Below are positions 1-8,667 of a stretch of DNA of 64,000 nucleotides, piece by piece. A program made the translations under genes and the position numbers. The notes beneath the pieces were generated by a model. It saw only the letters and a list, made by a program, of their open reading frames with translations. It searched no databases and was not told where the DNA came from. The DNA comes from Saprospiraceae bacterium (lineage in GTDB: Bacteria; Bacteroidota; Bacteroidia; Chitinophagales; Saprospiraceae). The stretch is from assembly GCA_022841345.1 (NCBI GenBank), contig JALHRR010000005.1, positions 1-64,000 on the forward strand, given 5' to 3'. Each line of letters starts with the position of its first letter. The stretch's first letter is position 1.

Positions 1-33
1 TCCATACAGACTAGTGCCATGTAGTTTGTTCAT
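1..33 (-). CDS. Start of an unidentified gene running off the left edge
   Basis: Only eleven codons are visible, reading leftwards from an ATG at 33: MNKLHGTSLYG. This is too little to name a product. The start is supported by a Bacteroidota-type -7 box (TATATTTG on the minus strand, 57-64) about 24 bases upstream of the ATG. The alternative in-frame or nearby starts cannot be judged from the fragment. Confidence 0.45.
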   Translation of the reverse strand, partial: MNKLHGTSLYG

Positions 34-56
34 GATGAGCGTTTTTTAGTCTGTTA

Positions 57-64
57 CAAATATA
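57..64 (-). promoter_or_regulatory. -7 promoter box TATATTTG
   Basis: The minus strand reads TATATTTG, an exact match to the Bacteroidota sigma-ABfr -7 consensus TAnnTTTG. No good -33 TTG is seen at the usual 19-21 base spacing. It would drive the gene that leaves the window at position 1. Confidence 0.45.
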
Positions 65-180
65 ATAAATTATTTATGTATAAACGCTAGCTTCAAAAGG
101 GAAAGGCCGGGATAGGGTTCACACCCACACACTCAACTCACACGCGGCTGTTGAGCTAGAGGCTAGCCAGAAGCGGCTGT

Positions 181-1572
181 TCACGGCTGCTTCAGCACCA
201 GTTTCGCTACATTCTCAATATGGGAAGTATGCGGAAACATATCCACCGGTTGCATGGAAACTACATCGTACTTTTCTGCCAATAGTTCAAGGTCTCTGGC
301 TTGCGTGGCAGGATTACAGCTGACATATACGATGACCGGAGCACTGAGTTCAAGCAAAGTTTCTACTACTTTTTGGTGCATGCCGGCACGCGGTGGATCG
401 GTGATGACCACATCTGGTTTACCATGTCTTTCTATAAATTCGGTGGCTAAAACATCCTTGACATCACCAGTGTAAAATGTTGTATTTTCCAGTTGGTTCA
501 ATGATTTGTTCACATTTGCGTCTTCGACTGCAGCTGCAACTTCTTCTATTCCTGTGACATGCGCGGCTTTGGAAGCGAGGTATAATGCGATGGATCCCGT
601 TCCTGTATACAGGTCATACACGTTTTCTGTTCCGCTCAATCCCGCATATTCTGCGACCACATTGTACAGATTTTCTGCTTGGGCAGAATTGGTCTGGAAA
701 AAGGATTTTGCGCTGATTTTATATTTTACATCACCCAATTGTTCTATTATATGGTCCTTGCCGTAGTAAGTGATGACTTCCTGATCGTAGATCGTGTCAT
801 TTTTCTTTTGATTGATAATGTATTGGAGGCTGTTGATGAATGGAAACATATTTTTCAAATGTTCCATCAAAGCCTGAATCTGTTTTTCTTTTGGTTCGAA
901 AAACACGACCACGACCATCCATTCATCTGTTTTGGTATTGCGAATGATGAGATTGCGCAATAGTCCTTTCTGTGCCCTGAGGTCAAAAAATGTATATCCA
1001 TGTTCCAGAGCAAAATCACGAACACCATTTCTTACAGCATCTGCCAGCATATCCTGCAAATGACAGGTATGAATGTCTACAACTTTGTCAAATGCCCCGG
1101 CTCTATGAAATCCAAGTCCTTGTGGTTGCTCGATGATAGCCTGAGTATCCACCTCTTCCTGAGTAATCCATCTTTTGTTGGAGAAGGAAAACTCCATTTT
1201 GTTGCGGTAATTATACTTATCCTCTACACCCATGATTTGGCGAATTTCGGGCACATCTATCTTTCCGATTCTCCGAATAGCATTCTCCACTGTGGCTTGC
1301 TTGAATCTCAGCTGGGCTTCATAACTCATATGCTGCCATTTGCAACCTCCACATACACCAAAATGAATGCATCGTGGTTCTACCCTATCCGCTGAATATT
1401 CAATGATTTTATCCACTGCGGCGAGAAATACACCCTTCCGTTTTTTGATTACTCTCAGATCTGCGACATCGCCGGGAACAAGACCTTCGACCATAAAGAC
1501 TTTACCTTCCGGACTTTTTGCAACTGCCATTCCTTTGTCAGCTATATCTACTACTTTTGCTCTTTCTATCAA
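181..1572 (-). CDS. rlmD: 23S rRNA (uracil-C5)-methyltransferase, RlmD/RumA family
   Basis: SAM-dependent enzyme that adds a methyl group to C5 of a uridine in 23S rRNA (U1939 for the E. coli RlmD enzyme). The first 60 or so residues form a TRAM RNA-binding domain. Cysteines 68, 74, 77 and 170 fit the four ligands of the family's 4Fe-4S cluster. The C-terminal half is a Rossmann methyltransferase with the SAM loop YDLYTGTGSI, the DPPRAGMH motif, and the nucleophile Cys419 in SCNPATQ. The length of 463 residues is normal. It stands alone, reading left, with a -7 box just upstream. Several paralogues of this family occur in Bacteroidota, so the exact target base (RlmD versus RlmCD) is inferred, not shown. 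Confidence 0.88.
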   Translation of the reverse strand: MIERAKVVDIADKGMAVAKSPEGKVFMVEGLVPGDVADLRVIKKRKGVFLAAVDKIIEYSADRVEPRCIHFGVCGGCKWQHMSYEAQLRFKQATVENAIRRIGKIDVPEIRQIMGVEDKYNYRNKMEFSFSNKRWITQEEVDTQAIIEQPQGLGFHRAGAFDKVVDIHTCHLQDMLADAVRNGVRDFALEHGYTFFDLRAQKGLLRNLIIRNTKTDEWMVVVVFFEPKEKQIQALMEHLKNMFPFINSLQYIINQKKNDTIYDQEVITYYGKDHIIEQLGDVKYKISAKSFFQTNSAQAENLYNVVAEYAGLSGTENVYDLYTGTGSIALYLASKAAHVTGIEEVAAAVEDANVNKSLNQLENTTFYTGDVKDVLATEFIERHGKPDVVITDPPRAGMHQKVVETLLELSAPVIVYVSCNPATQARDLELLAEKYDVVSMQPVDMFPHTSHIENVAKLVLKQP

Positions 1573-1589
1573 GGTTCGTTATTTTGGTG

Positions 1590-1597
1590 CAAAGGTA
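1590..1597 (-). promoter_or_regulatory. -7 box TACCTTTG of the rRNA methyltransferase gene
   Basis: The minus strand reads TACCTTTG, an exact TAnnTTTG match, 17 bases before the start codon at 1572. No -33 TTG is found at proper spacing because the upstream DNA is already repeat sequence. Confidence 0.5.
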
Positions 1598-1612
1598 GTT
1601 AATTGTTGAATG

Positions 1613-2135
1613 AAACAGCCGGGATGAAGAAGCTTCGAGTTTCGAGCTTCGAGAAAACAGCCATTGGAACAGCTGGGTTAACAGCCTCGTTAAAGCGGTG
1701 AATCCATGAAGCGATAAAAGCCGGGATGAAGAAGCTTCGAGCCGCGAGCTTCGAGAAAAGTGAACAACCGGGGCTGGCTATTGGCTATTGGCTTTTAGCT
1801 TTTGGCGAACAGCCGGAAGAAGCTGCAAGCTGCAAGCCTCAAGCTGCATGGAAACAGCCGAAAGAAGCTGTAAGTAGTAAGGAATCCGCAGGATCGCGCA
1901 GTAGAGCGAAGCGGCACCTCGCGATAAGTTGTAAGTGAACAGCCGAAAATAAGGCGTAAGGCATAAGGGGTAAGTCGTAAGTGAACAGCCGGAAGAAGAA
2001 AGCCACGAGCTACGAGCAAATTGGATGAGAAAGCTGCAAGCCTCGAGCTCAAGTTGAACAGGATGTGTAAGTGGTAAAAAGGTCAGTAAACATCCGAAAA
2101 GCAATAAGATGAGTAAGCAGTCGAAACAGCCGTGA
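1613..2135. repeat. Slipped-word mosaic with AACAGCCGG linkers
   Basis: This gap of about 500 bases has no credible gene. It consists of short words repeated two or three times with small changes (for example TTGGCTATTGGC, GCTGCAAGCTGCAAGC, GGCGTAAGGCATAAGG). The blocks are joined by a recurring linker close to GAACAGCCGG(A/G)A, seen about a dozen times. Long open frames through it on both strands are products of the biased composition. The same linker occurs in other gaps of the window (near 4,936, 11,036, 46,829 and 53,623). Confidence 0.7.
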
Positions 2136-2189
2136 ATAACGAATTAAATATTATGCTTGTATCCTGCCTGCTCGTATTGAGCGCTAGCT

Positions 2190-2326
2190 GTCACCTCCTA
2201 AATAAATTGACTGCTTCGCAGCCAATTTATTTAGGGGATGTCACCTTTTTGCGACAGCAGAAAAATGTCACCCCTCCGCAAACAATTGACAGAAAATCTG
2301 TCAATTGTTTGCGGAGGGGCGTCACC
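2190..2326. repeat. TGTCACC-joined hairpin array, site A
   Basis: Three inverted repeats stand in a row, separated by the word GTCACC. The first has 18-base arms at 2197-2214 and 2218-2235 with one mismatch and loop TTC. The middle one is short (TTTTTGC...). The third has perfect 23-base arms at 2271-2293 and 2297-2319 with loop AAA. The arms are unrelated to each other; only the joining word is constant. The first arm contains AAATAAATTGACTGC, which recurs near 53,521. Confidence 0.75.
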
Positions 2327-2534
2327 GTGCTACGAGGAAAGCTGGAGAGAAGGTGCTCGCTTATTTACCTCACAGCCGGGATGAACGAACAAATTCCAAA
2401 TGAAACAGTCTGTACAGCTAAAAAGCCGGGTTGCCAATTTAGATGTCAAATTCAATGACAAACTTCCTTGTGCCGATACGTATCTTGTAGCCAAATTCGA
2501 ATAATTTGCCAATTTTGGACATTTGCATCAGCGC

Positions 2535-2735
2535 TGTGGAGGGGTGCGAAGCGCAGCGAAGCAGACCCGATACCGGCGGGGTTCGGCGGGGCTCACCCAC
2601 CGTCATCGGAGCATTGAAGAAGATACCGGGTCAGCTTATGAAAAGCCGAACCCGGCGGAATCGGGGCCGAGCGAACAGCGAGCCCCGCAACATAGCGGTC
2701 CGCGAGTGAGTCTTCGAAGCTCGCGGAGATGCCCA
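2535..2735. other. GC-rich structured segment of unknown role
   Basis: About 200 bases are clearly richer in G+C than the AT-rich surroundings. They contain several long-range complementary pieces, such as GACCCGATACC with GATACCGGGTC-like sequence near 2628, and GGGGTTCGGC with GCCGAACCC near 2647. Two overlapping open frames cross it, but neither has recognisable protein features. It directly precedes the tex promoter region. It could be a decayed repeat element or a structured RNA. Confidence 0.4.
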
Positions 2736-2783
2736 AAAAAGAAAAATGTTAAATAGCAGAGATAAATACAACGACAATAAACT

Positions 2784-4907
2784 ATGGATCAGGAACTTAT
2801 ATTGCTCATTTCAAATGCTACCGGTCTTAATGCTTCGCGGGTGAGTGCTGTACTGCAACTCATGAATGAAGGTGCCACTATTCCATTTCTCGCACGTTAC
2901 CGGAAGGAAGTCACCGGAGGTATGGATGAGGTCGTGCTGGCTGAGCTGGCGACCGCGAAAAAGCGATTTGAAGAACTCATTGCCCGGAAAATTACAATCC
3001 TGGAAACTATACATTCTCAGGGCAAACTGACGCCCGAGCTGGAACAAAAAATCAAGGCTAGTTGGGATAGTACCACACTTGAAGACTTATACCTTCCTTA
3101 TAAACCCAAGCGTAAGACCCGCGCTGATGCAGCACGCGAAAAAGGTTTGGAACCGCTGGCGAAACAGCTCATGGCTCAGGGAAATGGAGATCCAGAACAA
3201 TTGGCACTTCGGTTTATTAACCCTAAAGTGGAAACTATCGAAGATGCGCTGCAGGGTGCCCGTGATATCATTGCTGAATGGATACATGAAATGGATCATG
3301 TGCGACAACTTGTGAGATCATCCTTCGAAAGAAGTGCGGAGATAATATCTAAAGTAAGCAGAGGTAAGTCTGATGAGGGAATCAAATACAAGGATTATTT
3401 TGAATTCAATGAACGCCTTGCACGTTGCCCCTCGCATCGCTTACTGGCTATGTTCAGAGGGGAAGATGAGGGTTTTCTCAAAGTATCTATCCATCCTGAT
3501 GAAGAGCGGCTCCTGAATCAAATGCATCAGCGGCTGATCAAAGGCCGGGGAGCATACAGCACACAGGTTGAACTGGCCATGGAAGACAGTTACAAAAGGC
3601 TTTTGCAGCCATCGATCGAGACTGAATTCAGGAATGCTGCCCGCAAAAAAGCTGATGAAGAAGCAATTGGCATTTTTGCAGAGAATCTCAGACAATTATT
3701 GCTGGCAGCACCATTGGGCAATAAACCGGTGATGGGAATAGATCCGGGATTTCGCACGGGCTGCAAAGTAGTGTGTCTGAATGCTTATGGAGATTTGATA
3801 TGGAATGGAACTATCTATCCGCATCCCCCGCAGCAGGATGGAATACAGGCAGCAAGGACCATTTCAGATCTGGTTCAAAAGTATGAGATTGCGGCTATTG
3901 CAGTAGGAAATGGCACAGCGGGCCGGGAGACCATTGATTTTTGTAAGGGTATCAGGGGTCTTGAAAATGTTGAGATATATGCTGTAAGTGAGGCCGGTGC
4001 TTCCATTTATTCCGCGTCCGATGTGGCGCGTGAGGAATTTCCTGACCTGGACCTTACAGTAAGAGGAGCTGTCAGCATCGGAAGAAGACTGATGGATCCA
4101 CTGGCAGAATTGGTGAAAATTGATGCAAAACATATCGGTGTGGGGCAATATCAACATGATGTGGATCAGGGCATGCTCAGGGAAAAACTGGATAGGGTCG
4201 TCGAATCCTGCGTGCATGCCGTAGGTATCAATCTGCACACTGCGAGCAAACATTTACTGGCATATGTGTCAGGTTTGGGCCCCTCACTGGCGGCAACAAT
4301 TGTGCAGCAAAGGACTGAAAACGGGCCATTTGAATCCAGAGCTGAGCTGCTGAAAGTGCCGCGACTCGGCCCCAAAGCATATGAACAATGCGCAGGATTT
4401 CTTCGGATTCCGGATGCGAAAAATCCTTTGGACAATTCTGCAGTTCACCCGGAGCGATACAAACTGGTGGCGAAAATGGCAAAGGATCAGGGTGTAAAGC
4501 TGGAAGATTTCATCAGTGATGCCTCATTAAGAAAAGGTATTCAACTAGAAAAATACATCGATAAAGACCTTGGTATGCCGACTCTGCAAGATATCATGAA
4601 AGAACTGGAGAAGCCAGGACTGGATCCGAGAGGTGTTGCAGAGACTTTTGAATTTAGTGCTGTTCGGAAAATGGAAGATCTGGAACCGGGTATGATATTA
4701 AACGGCATCGTTACCAATTTGGCACAGTTCGGCGCATTTGTTGACATTGGAGTAAAGCAGGATGGGATGATACATATTTCACAAATCACGGATAAATTTA
4801 TCAAAAGCCCGTCGGATGTATTGCAATTGGGGCAGCAGGTTCACGTTCGGGTTGTAGAAGTGGATATAGTGAGAAAGAGGGTGGCGCTGAGTATGAAGGG
4901 GGTTTAG
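2784..4907 (+). CDS. tex: Tex-family RNA-binding transcription accessory protein
   Basis: Cytoplasmic nucleic-acid-binding protein of the Tex family, linked in other bacteria to transcription and RNA metabolism. Domain order: helical Tex N-terminal region (about 1-190), YqgF/RNase H-like fold (about 313-450, beginning MGIDPGFRTGC), helix-hairpin-helix pair (about 490-545, LGPSLA...LPKV-type region) and C-terminal S1 domain (about 636-705, ILNGIVTNLAQFGAFVDIG). At 707 residues it is slightly short but complete for the family. The ATG at 2784 follows an A-rich leader without a Shine-Dalgarno sequence. It is a single-gene unit flanked by repeat DNA. Confidence 0.93.
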   Translation: MDQELILLISNATGLNASRVSAVLQLMNEGATIPFLARYRKEVTGGMDEVVLAELATAKKRFEELIARKITILETIHSQGKLTPELEQKIKASWDSTTLEDLYLPYKPKRKTRADAAREKGLEPLAKQLMAQGNGDPEQLALRFINPKVETIEDALQGARDIIAEWIHEMDHVRQLVRSSFERSAEIISKVSRGKSDEGIKYKDYFEFNERLARCPSHRLLAMFRGEDEGFLKVSIHPDEERLLNQMHQRLIKGRGAYSTQVELAMEDSYKRLLQPSIETEFRNAARKKADEEAIGIFAENLRQLLLAAPLGNKPVMGIDPGFRTGCKVVCLNAYGDLIWNGTIYPHPPQQDGIQAARTISDLVQKYEIAAIAVGNGTAGRETIDFCKGIRGLENVEIYAVSEAGASIYSASDVAREEFPDLDLTVRGAVSIGRRLMDPLAELVKIDAKHIGVGQYQHDVDQGMLREKLDRVVESCVHAVGINLHTASKHLLAYVSGLGPSLAATIVQQRTENGPFESRAELLKVPRLGPKAYEQCAGFLRIPDAKNPLDNSAVHPERYKLVAKMAKDQGVKLEDFISDASLRKGIQLEKYIDKDLGMPTLQDIMKELEKPGLDPRGVAETFEFSAVRKMEDLEPGMILNGIVTNLAQFGAFVDIGVKQDGMIHISQITDKFIKSPSDVLQLGQQVHVRVVEVDIVRKRVALSMKGV

Positions 4908-5265
4908 GGAGATATGAGGTATAAGAGATGAGATTAACAGCCAGTTATGAATGATGAGTGATGAGTGATGAGTGAACAGTTGGAACAATAACAGCCAAAT
5001 TACGATTTACGATTTACGATTTACAGCCTGGATAAGAGCCTAATAAAAGCAATGTATTTATTTGATATCAGGTACAGGAAAGAAATGTTGAGACACCATA
5101 AAGGCCTGTTAACCACCTTTATTCATTCGGAATTAAGTAAAAAGGTGTAATGTATGGTCGCATAGCTATTTGTCCTGATGAAAAGGAAGTTGTAGGGGCG
5201 ATTCATGAATCGCCCTGCTTAGAGATGAAACAACTAGCCAGCTACATCAGTTTTTACCTAATAAT
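4908..5265. repeat. Repeat-rich gap with slipped words and a palindrome
   Basis: After tex, the DNA holds slipped words (GATGAGTGATGAGTGATGAG near 4,955 and TACGATT three times near 5,000), joined by ACAGCC linkers. A palindrome at 5195-5216 is built from GGGGCGATT and its complement around CATG. A 32-codon open frame at 5051-5149 exists, but nothing supports its expression. No other feature is seen. Confidence 0.55.
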
Positions 5266-7815
5266 TCATTTCTTCGCCTCTTTGAATCTACTCAGTCCAC
5301 AATCAAGAAATGATCTGTACTCCGATTCTGAGACATATGCCACAGGCGTGTTCAGGACTTTCTGTTCTGTGTCAAGCAGCACATAATAGGGTTGGGAGTT
5401 GCGGTTGAAGTGGATAGCCTGGAAATCTGCCCATTTGTTACCGACATTGCGCATAGTCTTGCCACTGAATGCAGATACGTATGGTTCGTCAAGGGCTTTT
5501 CGCTCATCTACATATAGGGAGATAACCACATAATCATCACGGAGTTTTTCATAAATTCCTTCTTTGCCCCAGACCTGATCTTCCATACGCCGGCAGTTGA
5601 CACATCCGTGGCCGGTGAAATCCAGCATAACCGGTTTACCTGCCTTCTTTGCATATGCCATTCCTTCATCAAAATCCTTGAAGCAATTAAGATTCAATGG
5701 GCATTCCTTAGGATAGATATAGCTGTGTCCCGCAGGTGGCGCGAGTCCGCTTAAGAGATTTGGTGTGCTGAACGTGCCGGATTTATCGCTGTAGCGGAAT
5801 CCAAATGCAAAGTAAATAGCAAGAGCTACCATACCAAAAGCTAGAATCTTCCTGGGATTTGACAAGACTTTCATAGGACTGTCGTGGGGAAATTTGATAA
5901 GTCCGAAGAAATACATAGCTAGTCCTATTGCACACAATACCCAAAGGGCTACAAATAATTCATAAGGTAAAAATTTCCAACCCATCGTGAGGTCAGCGAC
6001 CGAGAAGAACTTCAACGCCAAAGCAACTTCTACGAATCCCAGCGTAACCTTTACGCTATTCATCCAACTACCAGAGCGGGGCAATGAATTCAACCAGCTC
6101 GGGAATGCTGCAAATAATCCAAAAGGCAAAGCAAGAGCAAATGCAAATCCCCCCATACCAACCAGCGGACCTAGTGGTATCCAGCCAAATAACGTAGCTC
6201 CCCCACCAGTGGCAGTCTCTACAAGCAGTGTTCCGATGATGGGTCCCGTACAGGAAAATGAAACCAGCGACAACGTAAATGCCATGAAAAATATCCCAAT
6301 CAAACCACCCTTCTCCGAAGCTTTGTCAGCAGAATTAGTCCAGGAACTGGGGAGGGTAATCTCAAAATACCCAAAGAAAGATATGGCAAAGACTATGAAT
6401 AGAATACCAAAGAAGATATTAAACCAGGCATTCGTTGATAACAAATTCAACGCATCTGCACCGAAAATCCCTGTAATCAATAATCCCAATAATAGATAAA
6501 TAATGATAATGGAGAGTCCATAGGTGACAGCGTTCCTTATTCCCTTTGCTTTGGTCGTGCTGCTTTTTGTAAAATAGCTGACTGTCAGGGGAATCATTGG
6601 AAATACACAAGGTGTAAGAATCGCCAGCAAACCACCTCCAAATCCCAGTAAAAATATCCAAAACCAATTTTGACTTTCAGACTCTTCTTCAGTTGTTCCG
6701 TCACAGTTACTGTTGGCATCTGTGTAATCAAATTCAGAAAAAACAGGTGTTCCTTCTCCCTTTGTTTTGCCCGGGCCTAATATGGGCTCCTGTCCTTCGA
6801 TGATCATCACGCCGGTTGCGAGATCTAATTTGATCTCAAGTGCAGTAGGGGGAAGACATTGCTTATCATTGCAGACCATGAATTCCAGAAATCCGACAAC
6901 ATTTCCAGCCATTTCTTTAACATCCAGAATTCCTTTGAATTTGGCGCAAGTTTTAAACTTCACCAGATTCATGTTGAAAAAAGAGTCAAACTCTTCGATT
7001 CTATTTTCACCGGTTTCCTCAAATTCGCTTATTCTTACAATATTAGGACTCTTGTCAAATTCAAAAACTGTGGGAATCGGACCATCATCTTTATCCATGT
7101 ACTGAGAATAAATATGCCATCCTTTATCAACATCAGCTACAAATGTGATTTCCATTTGGGTATCACTGATTTTTTTTGCTGTGCCTTTCCACTTAACCGG
7201 CTGCAGCATTCCCACTTCCTCTTCAGACTCTTCTTCTTCAATTGTGGAGGTAATTCCGGCATTAGTGGTATCAGTACTTTTCAAAGCAGGATCAGCGGGA
7301 GTAACAGAACCTGTCGCTCCGTCAGGCGATCCTGAGCCTTCAGTTTTTGTGAGTTTTAAATTAAAATCCACATCCATTGGAGGAAGACACTGTTCATCAT
7401 CACAGGTCATGAAATTGAGATATCCCACAATGGGCTTGCTAAGGTCAGAGACTTTTATTGGCTGGGTAATAGTGTACTTGTCCGCGAACTTGATCAAATT
7501 CATTTCGAATATCGCATCATACCCTTCTTTCTTTTTACCGGCTTCTCTGGCCTTTCCATCCAGTTTGAAGTGGCTGCCTTCATCAAAAGTAATGGTAGTG
7601 GCGATCGGTCCATCTTCACTGGGCAGATACATGGAATATACATTCCAGTTTTTATCAATAGTGGCTGTGAATATTAATTCGAACTTATCACCCTCAACAT
7701 GTTTCCATGAGGTGTTCCATTTAACGGGATTGAAGATTTGACCCTGTGCCAGAAAAGCAAGGCACAATAGCGGTAAAGACAGAAGAAACTTTAGGTAATT
7801 ATAGCTGCGGCTCAT
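5266..7815 (-). CDS. dsbD: Thiol:disulfide interchange protein DsbD, with two N-terminal domains
   Basis: Inner-membrane protein that carries reducing power from cytoplasmic thioredoxin to periplasmic thiols. A signal peptide (to about residue 26) is followed by two tandem DsbD-alpha-like domains, each with a matching segment (WNVYSMYLPSEDGPI and WHIYSQYMDKDDGPI). Next comes a multi-pass CcdA/DsbD-beta region (about 390-660) with the paired membrane cysteines in LTPCVFPM and SFSCTGP. A C-terminal thioredoxin-like domain carries CVNC near residue 737. The 849 residues are longer than the E. coli protein because of the doubled N-terminal domain. It is a single gene facing away from purQ. Confidence 0.92.
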   Translation of the reverse strand: MSRSYNYLKFLLSLPLLCLAFLAQGQIFNPVKWNTSWKHVEGDKFELIFTATIDKNWNVYSMYLPSEDGPIATTITFDEGSHFKLDGKAREAGKKKEGYDAIFEMNLIKFADKYTITQPIKVSDLSKPIVGYLNFMTCDDEQCLPPMDVDFNLKLTKTEGSGSPDGATGSVTPADPALKSTDTTNAGITSTIEEEESEEEVGMLQPVKWKGTAKKISDTQMEITFVADVDKGWHIYSQYMDKDDGPIPTVFEFDKSPNIVRISEFEETGENRIEEFDSFFNMNLVKFKTCAKFKGILDVKEMAGNVVGFLEFMVCNDKQCLPPTALEIKLDLATGVMIIEGQEPILGPGKTKGEGTPVFSEFDYTDANSNCDGTTEEESESQNWFWIFLLGFGGGLLAILTPCVFPMIPLTVSYFTKSSTTKAKGIRNAVTYGLSIIIIYLLLGLLITGIFGADALNLLSTNAWFNIFFGILFIVFAISFFGYFEITLPSSWTNSADKASEKGGLIGIFFMAFTLSLVSFSCTGPIIGTLLVETATGGGATLFGWIPLGPLVGMGGFAFALALPFGLFAAFPSWLNSLPRSGSWMNSVKVTLGFVEVALALKFFSVADLTMGWKFLPYELFVALWVLCAIGLAMYFFGLIKFPHDSPMKVLSNPRKILAFGMVALAIYFAFGFRYSDKSGTFSTPNLLSGLAPPAGHSYIYPKECPLNLNCFKDFDEGMAYAKKAGKPVMLDFTGHGCVNCRRMEDQVWGKEGIYEKLRDDYVVISLYVDERKALDEPYVSAFSGKTMRNVGNKWADFQAIHFNRNSQPYYVLLDTEQKVLNTPVAYVSESEYRSFLDCGLSRFKEAKK

Positions 7816-7939
7816 GGTAAGAATAATTGATCGAAATCATTTAATCAAATAACGCTGTAAAAGTAACAGCTGGTAATGTGAATACGGGTTATTAGGAGTC
7901 CTGTTTAACTTAATAATAACGAAGATTTATCATATCATT

Positions 7940-8656
7940 TTATGGAACAAGCACTTCAGTTTCAATGGTCTGTATTACTGAAGCAAAAATCTTGTAACCA
8001 TCTGAATTATGCAGATCAGCTTCGGCTGCTCTTTCGGGGTGGGGCATCATTCCCATTACATTTTTACCGGAATTGCTGATGCCGGCAATACTTTTGAGTG
8101 AACCGTTTGGATTATACTCATCAGAAACTACTCCTTCAGCGGAGCAATATCGAAAGAGAATCTGATTATTGCTTTCGAGATGATCCAGTGTTGCTTCATC
8201 TGCATGGAAACGTCCTTCTGCATGGGCAATAGGAATTTTCAACGCCTGCTTTGGATTCAATCCCGCTGTCATTGCCGAATGCGGATTATCCGGAAGCAGG
8301 AATGTATTTTTACAAATAAATTTTTGATTGGTGTTTCTCAATAAAACACCCGGCAGCAGACCCGATTCACATAAAATCTGAAAACCATTGCAAATACCGA
8401 TTACATAACCGCCATTATTGGCAAATTCAATGACTGATTGCATGATAGGAGAATATCTCGCGATCGCTCCGCATCTTAGATAATCGCCGAATGAAAACCC
8501 TCCGGGAAGGATAATACAGTCGCTCAATTCAAATGCATCCAGGCTTGTATCCTTGTGCCACAAAGGAATCGCTTCTCTTTGCATGACATGTTCGCACATA
8601 TATAACATATCGTGATCACAATTGGATCCAGGGAAAGTAACTACGCCAAATTTCAT
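7940..8656 (-). CDS. purQ: Phosphoribosylformylglycinamidine synthase, glutaminase subunit
   Basis: PurQ supplies ammonia from glutamine to PurL in step four of purine synthesis (FGAR to FGAM). It is a class I glutamine amidotransferase with nucleophile Cys89 in GICNGFQ and the His206/Glu208 pair in MPHPER. The 238 residues match the stand-alone PurQ type, although the insert around residues 100-190 is fairly long. It lies 11 bases downstream of the membrane-protein gene at 8668-9648 and is probably co-transcribed with it. No purL or purS is nearby. Confidence 0.93.
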   Translation of the reverse strand: MKFGVVTFPGSNCDHDMLYMCEHVMQREAIPLWHKDTSLDAFELSDCIILPGGFSFGDYLRCGAIARYSPIMQSVIEFANNGGYVIGICNGFQILCESGLLPGVLLRNTNQKFICKNTFLLPDNPHSAMTAGLNPKQALKIPIAHAEGRFHADEATLDHLESNNQILFRYCSAEGVVSDEYNPNGSLKSIAGISNSGKNVMGMMPHPERAAEADLHNSDGYKIFASVIQTIETEVLVP

Positions 8657-8667
8657 GTAATAGGGAA

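Noticed and set aside
1778-2104. Open frames of 80-108 codons on the minus strand in the repeat region
   Set aside because: They run through slipped words, have repetitive low-quality sequence and no promoter or protein features.
2132-2458. 108-codon plus-strand frame with a signal-like start
   Set aside because: It reads straight through the hairpin array of site A, so the similarity to a lipoprotein signal is accidental.
5051-5149. A 32-codon frame MYLFDIRYRKEML... before dsbD
   Set aside because: No promoter box, no homologous family known to me and no neighbour that would explain it.
5987-6499. 170-codon plus-strand frame inside dsbD
   Set aside because: It is antisense to the conserved membrane region of dsbD and shows no protein features.
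7145-7741. 198-codon plus-strand frame inside dsbD
   Set aside because: Antisense to the signal peptide and first N-terminal domain of dsbD; composition explained by the real gene.
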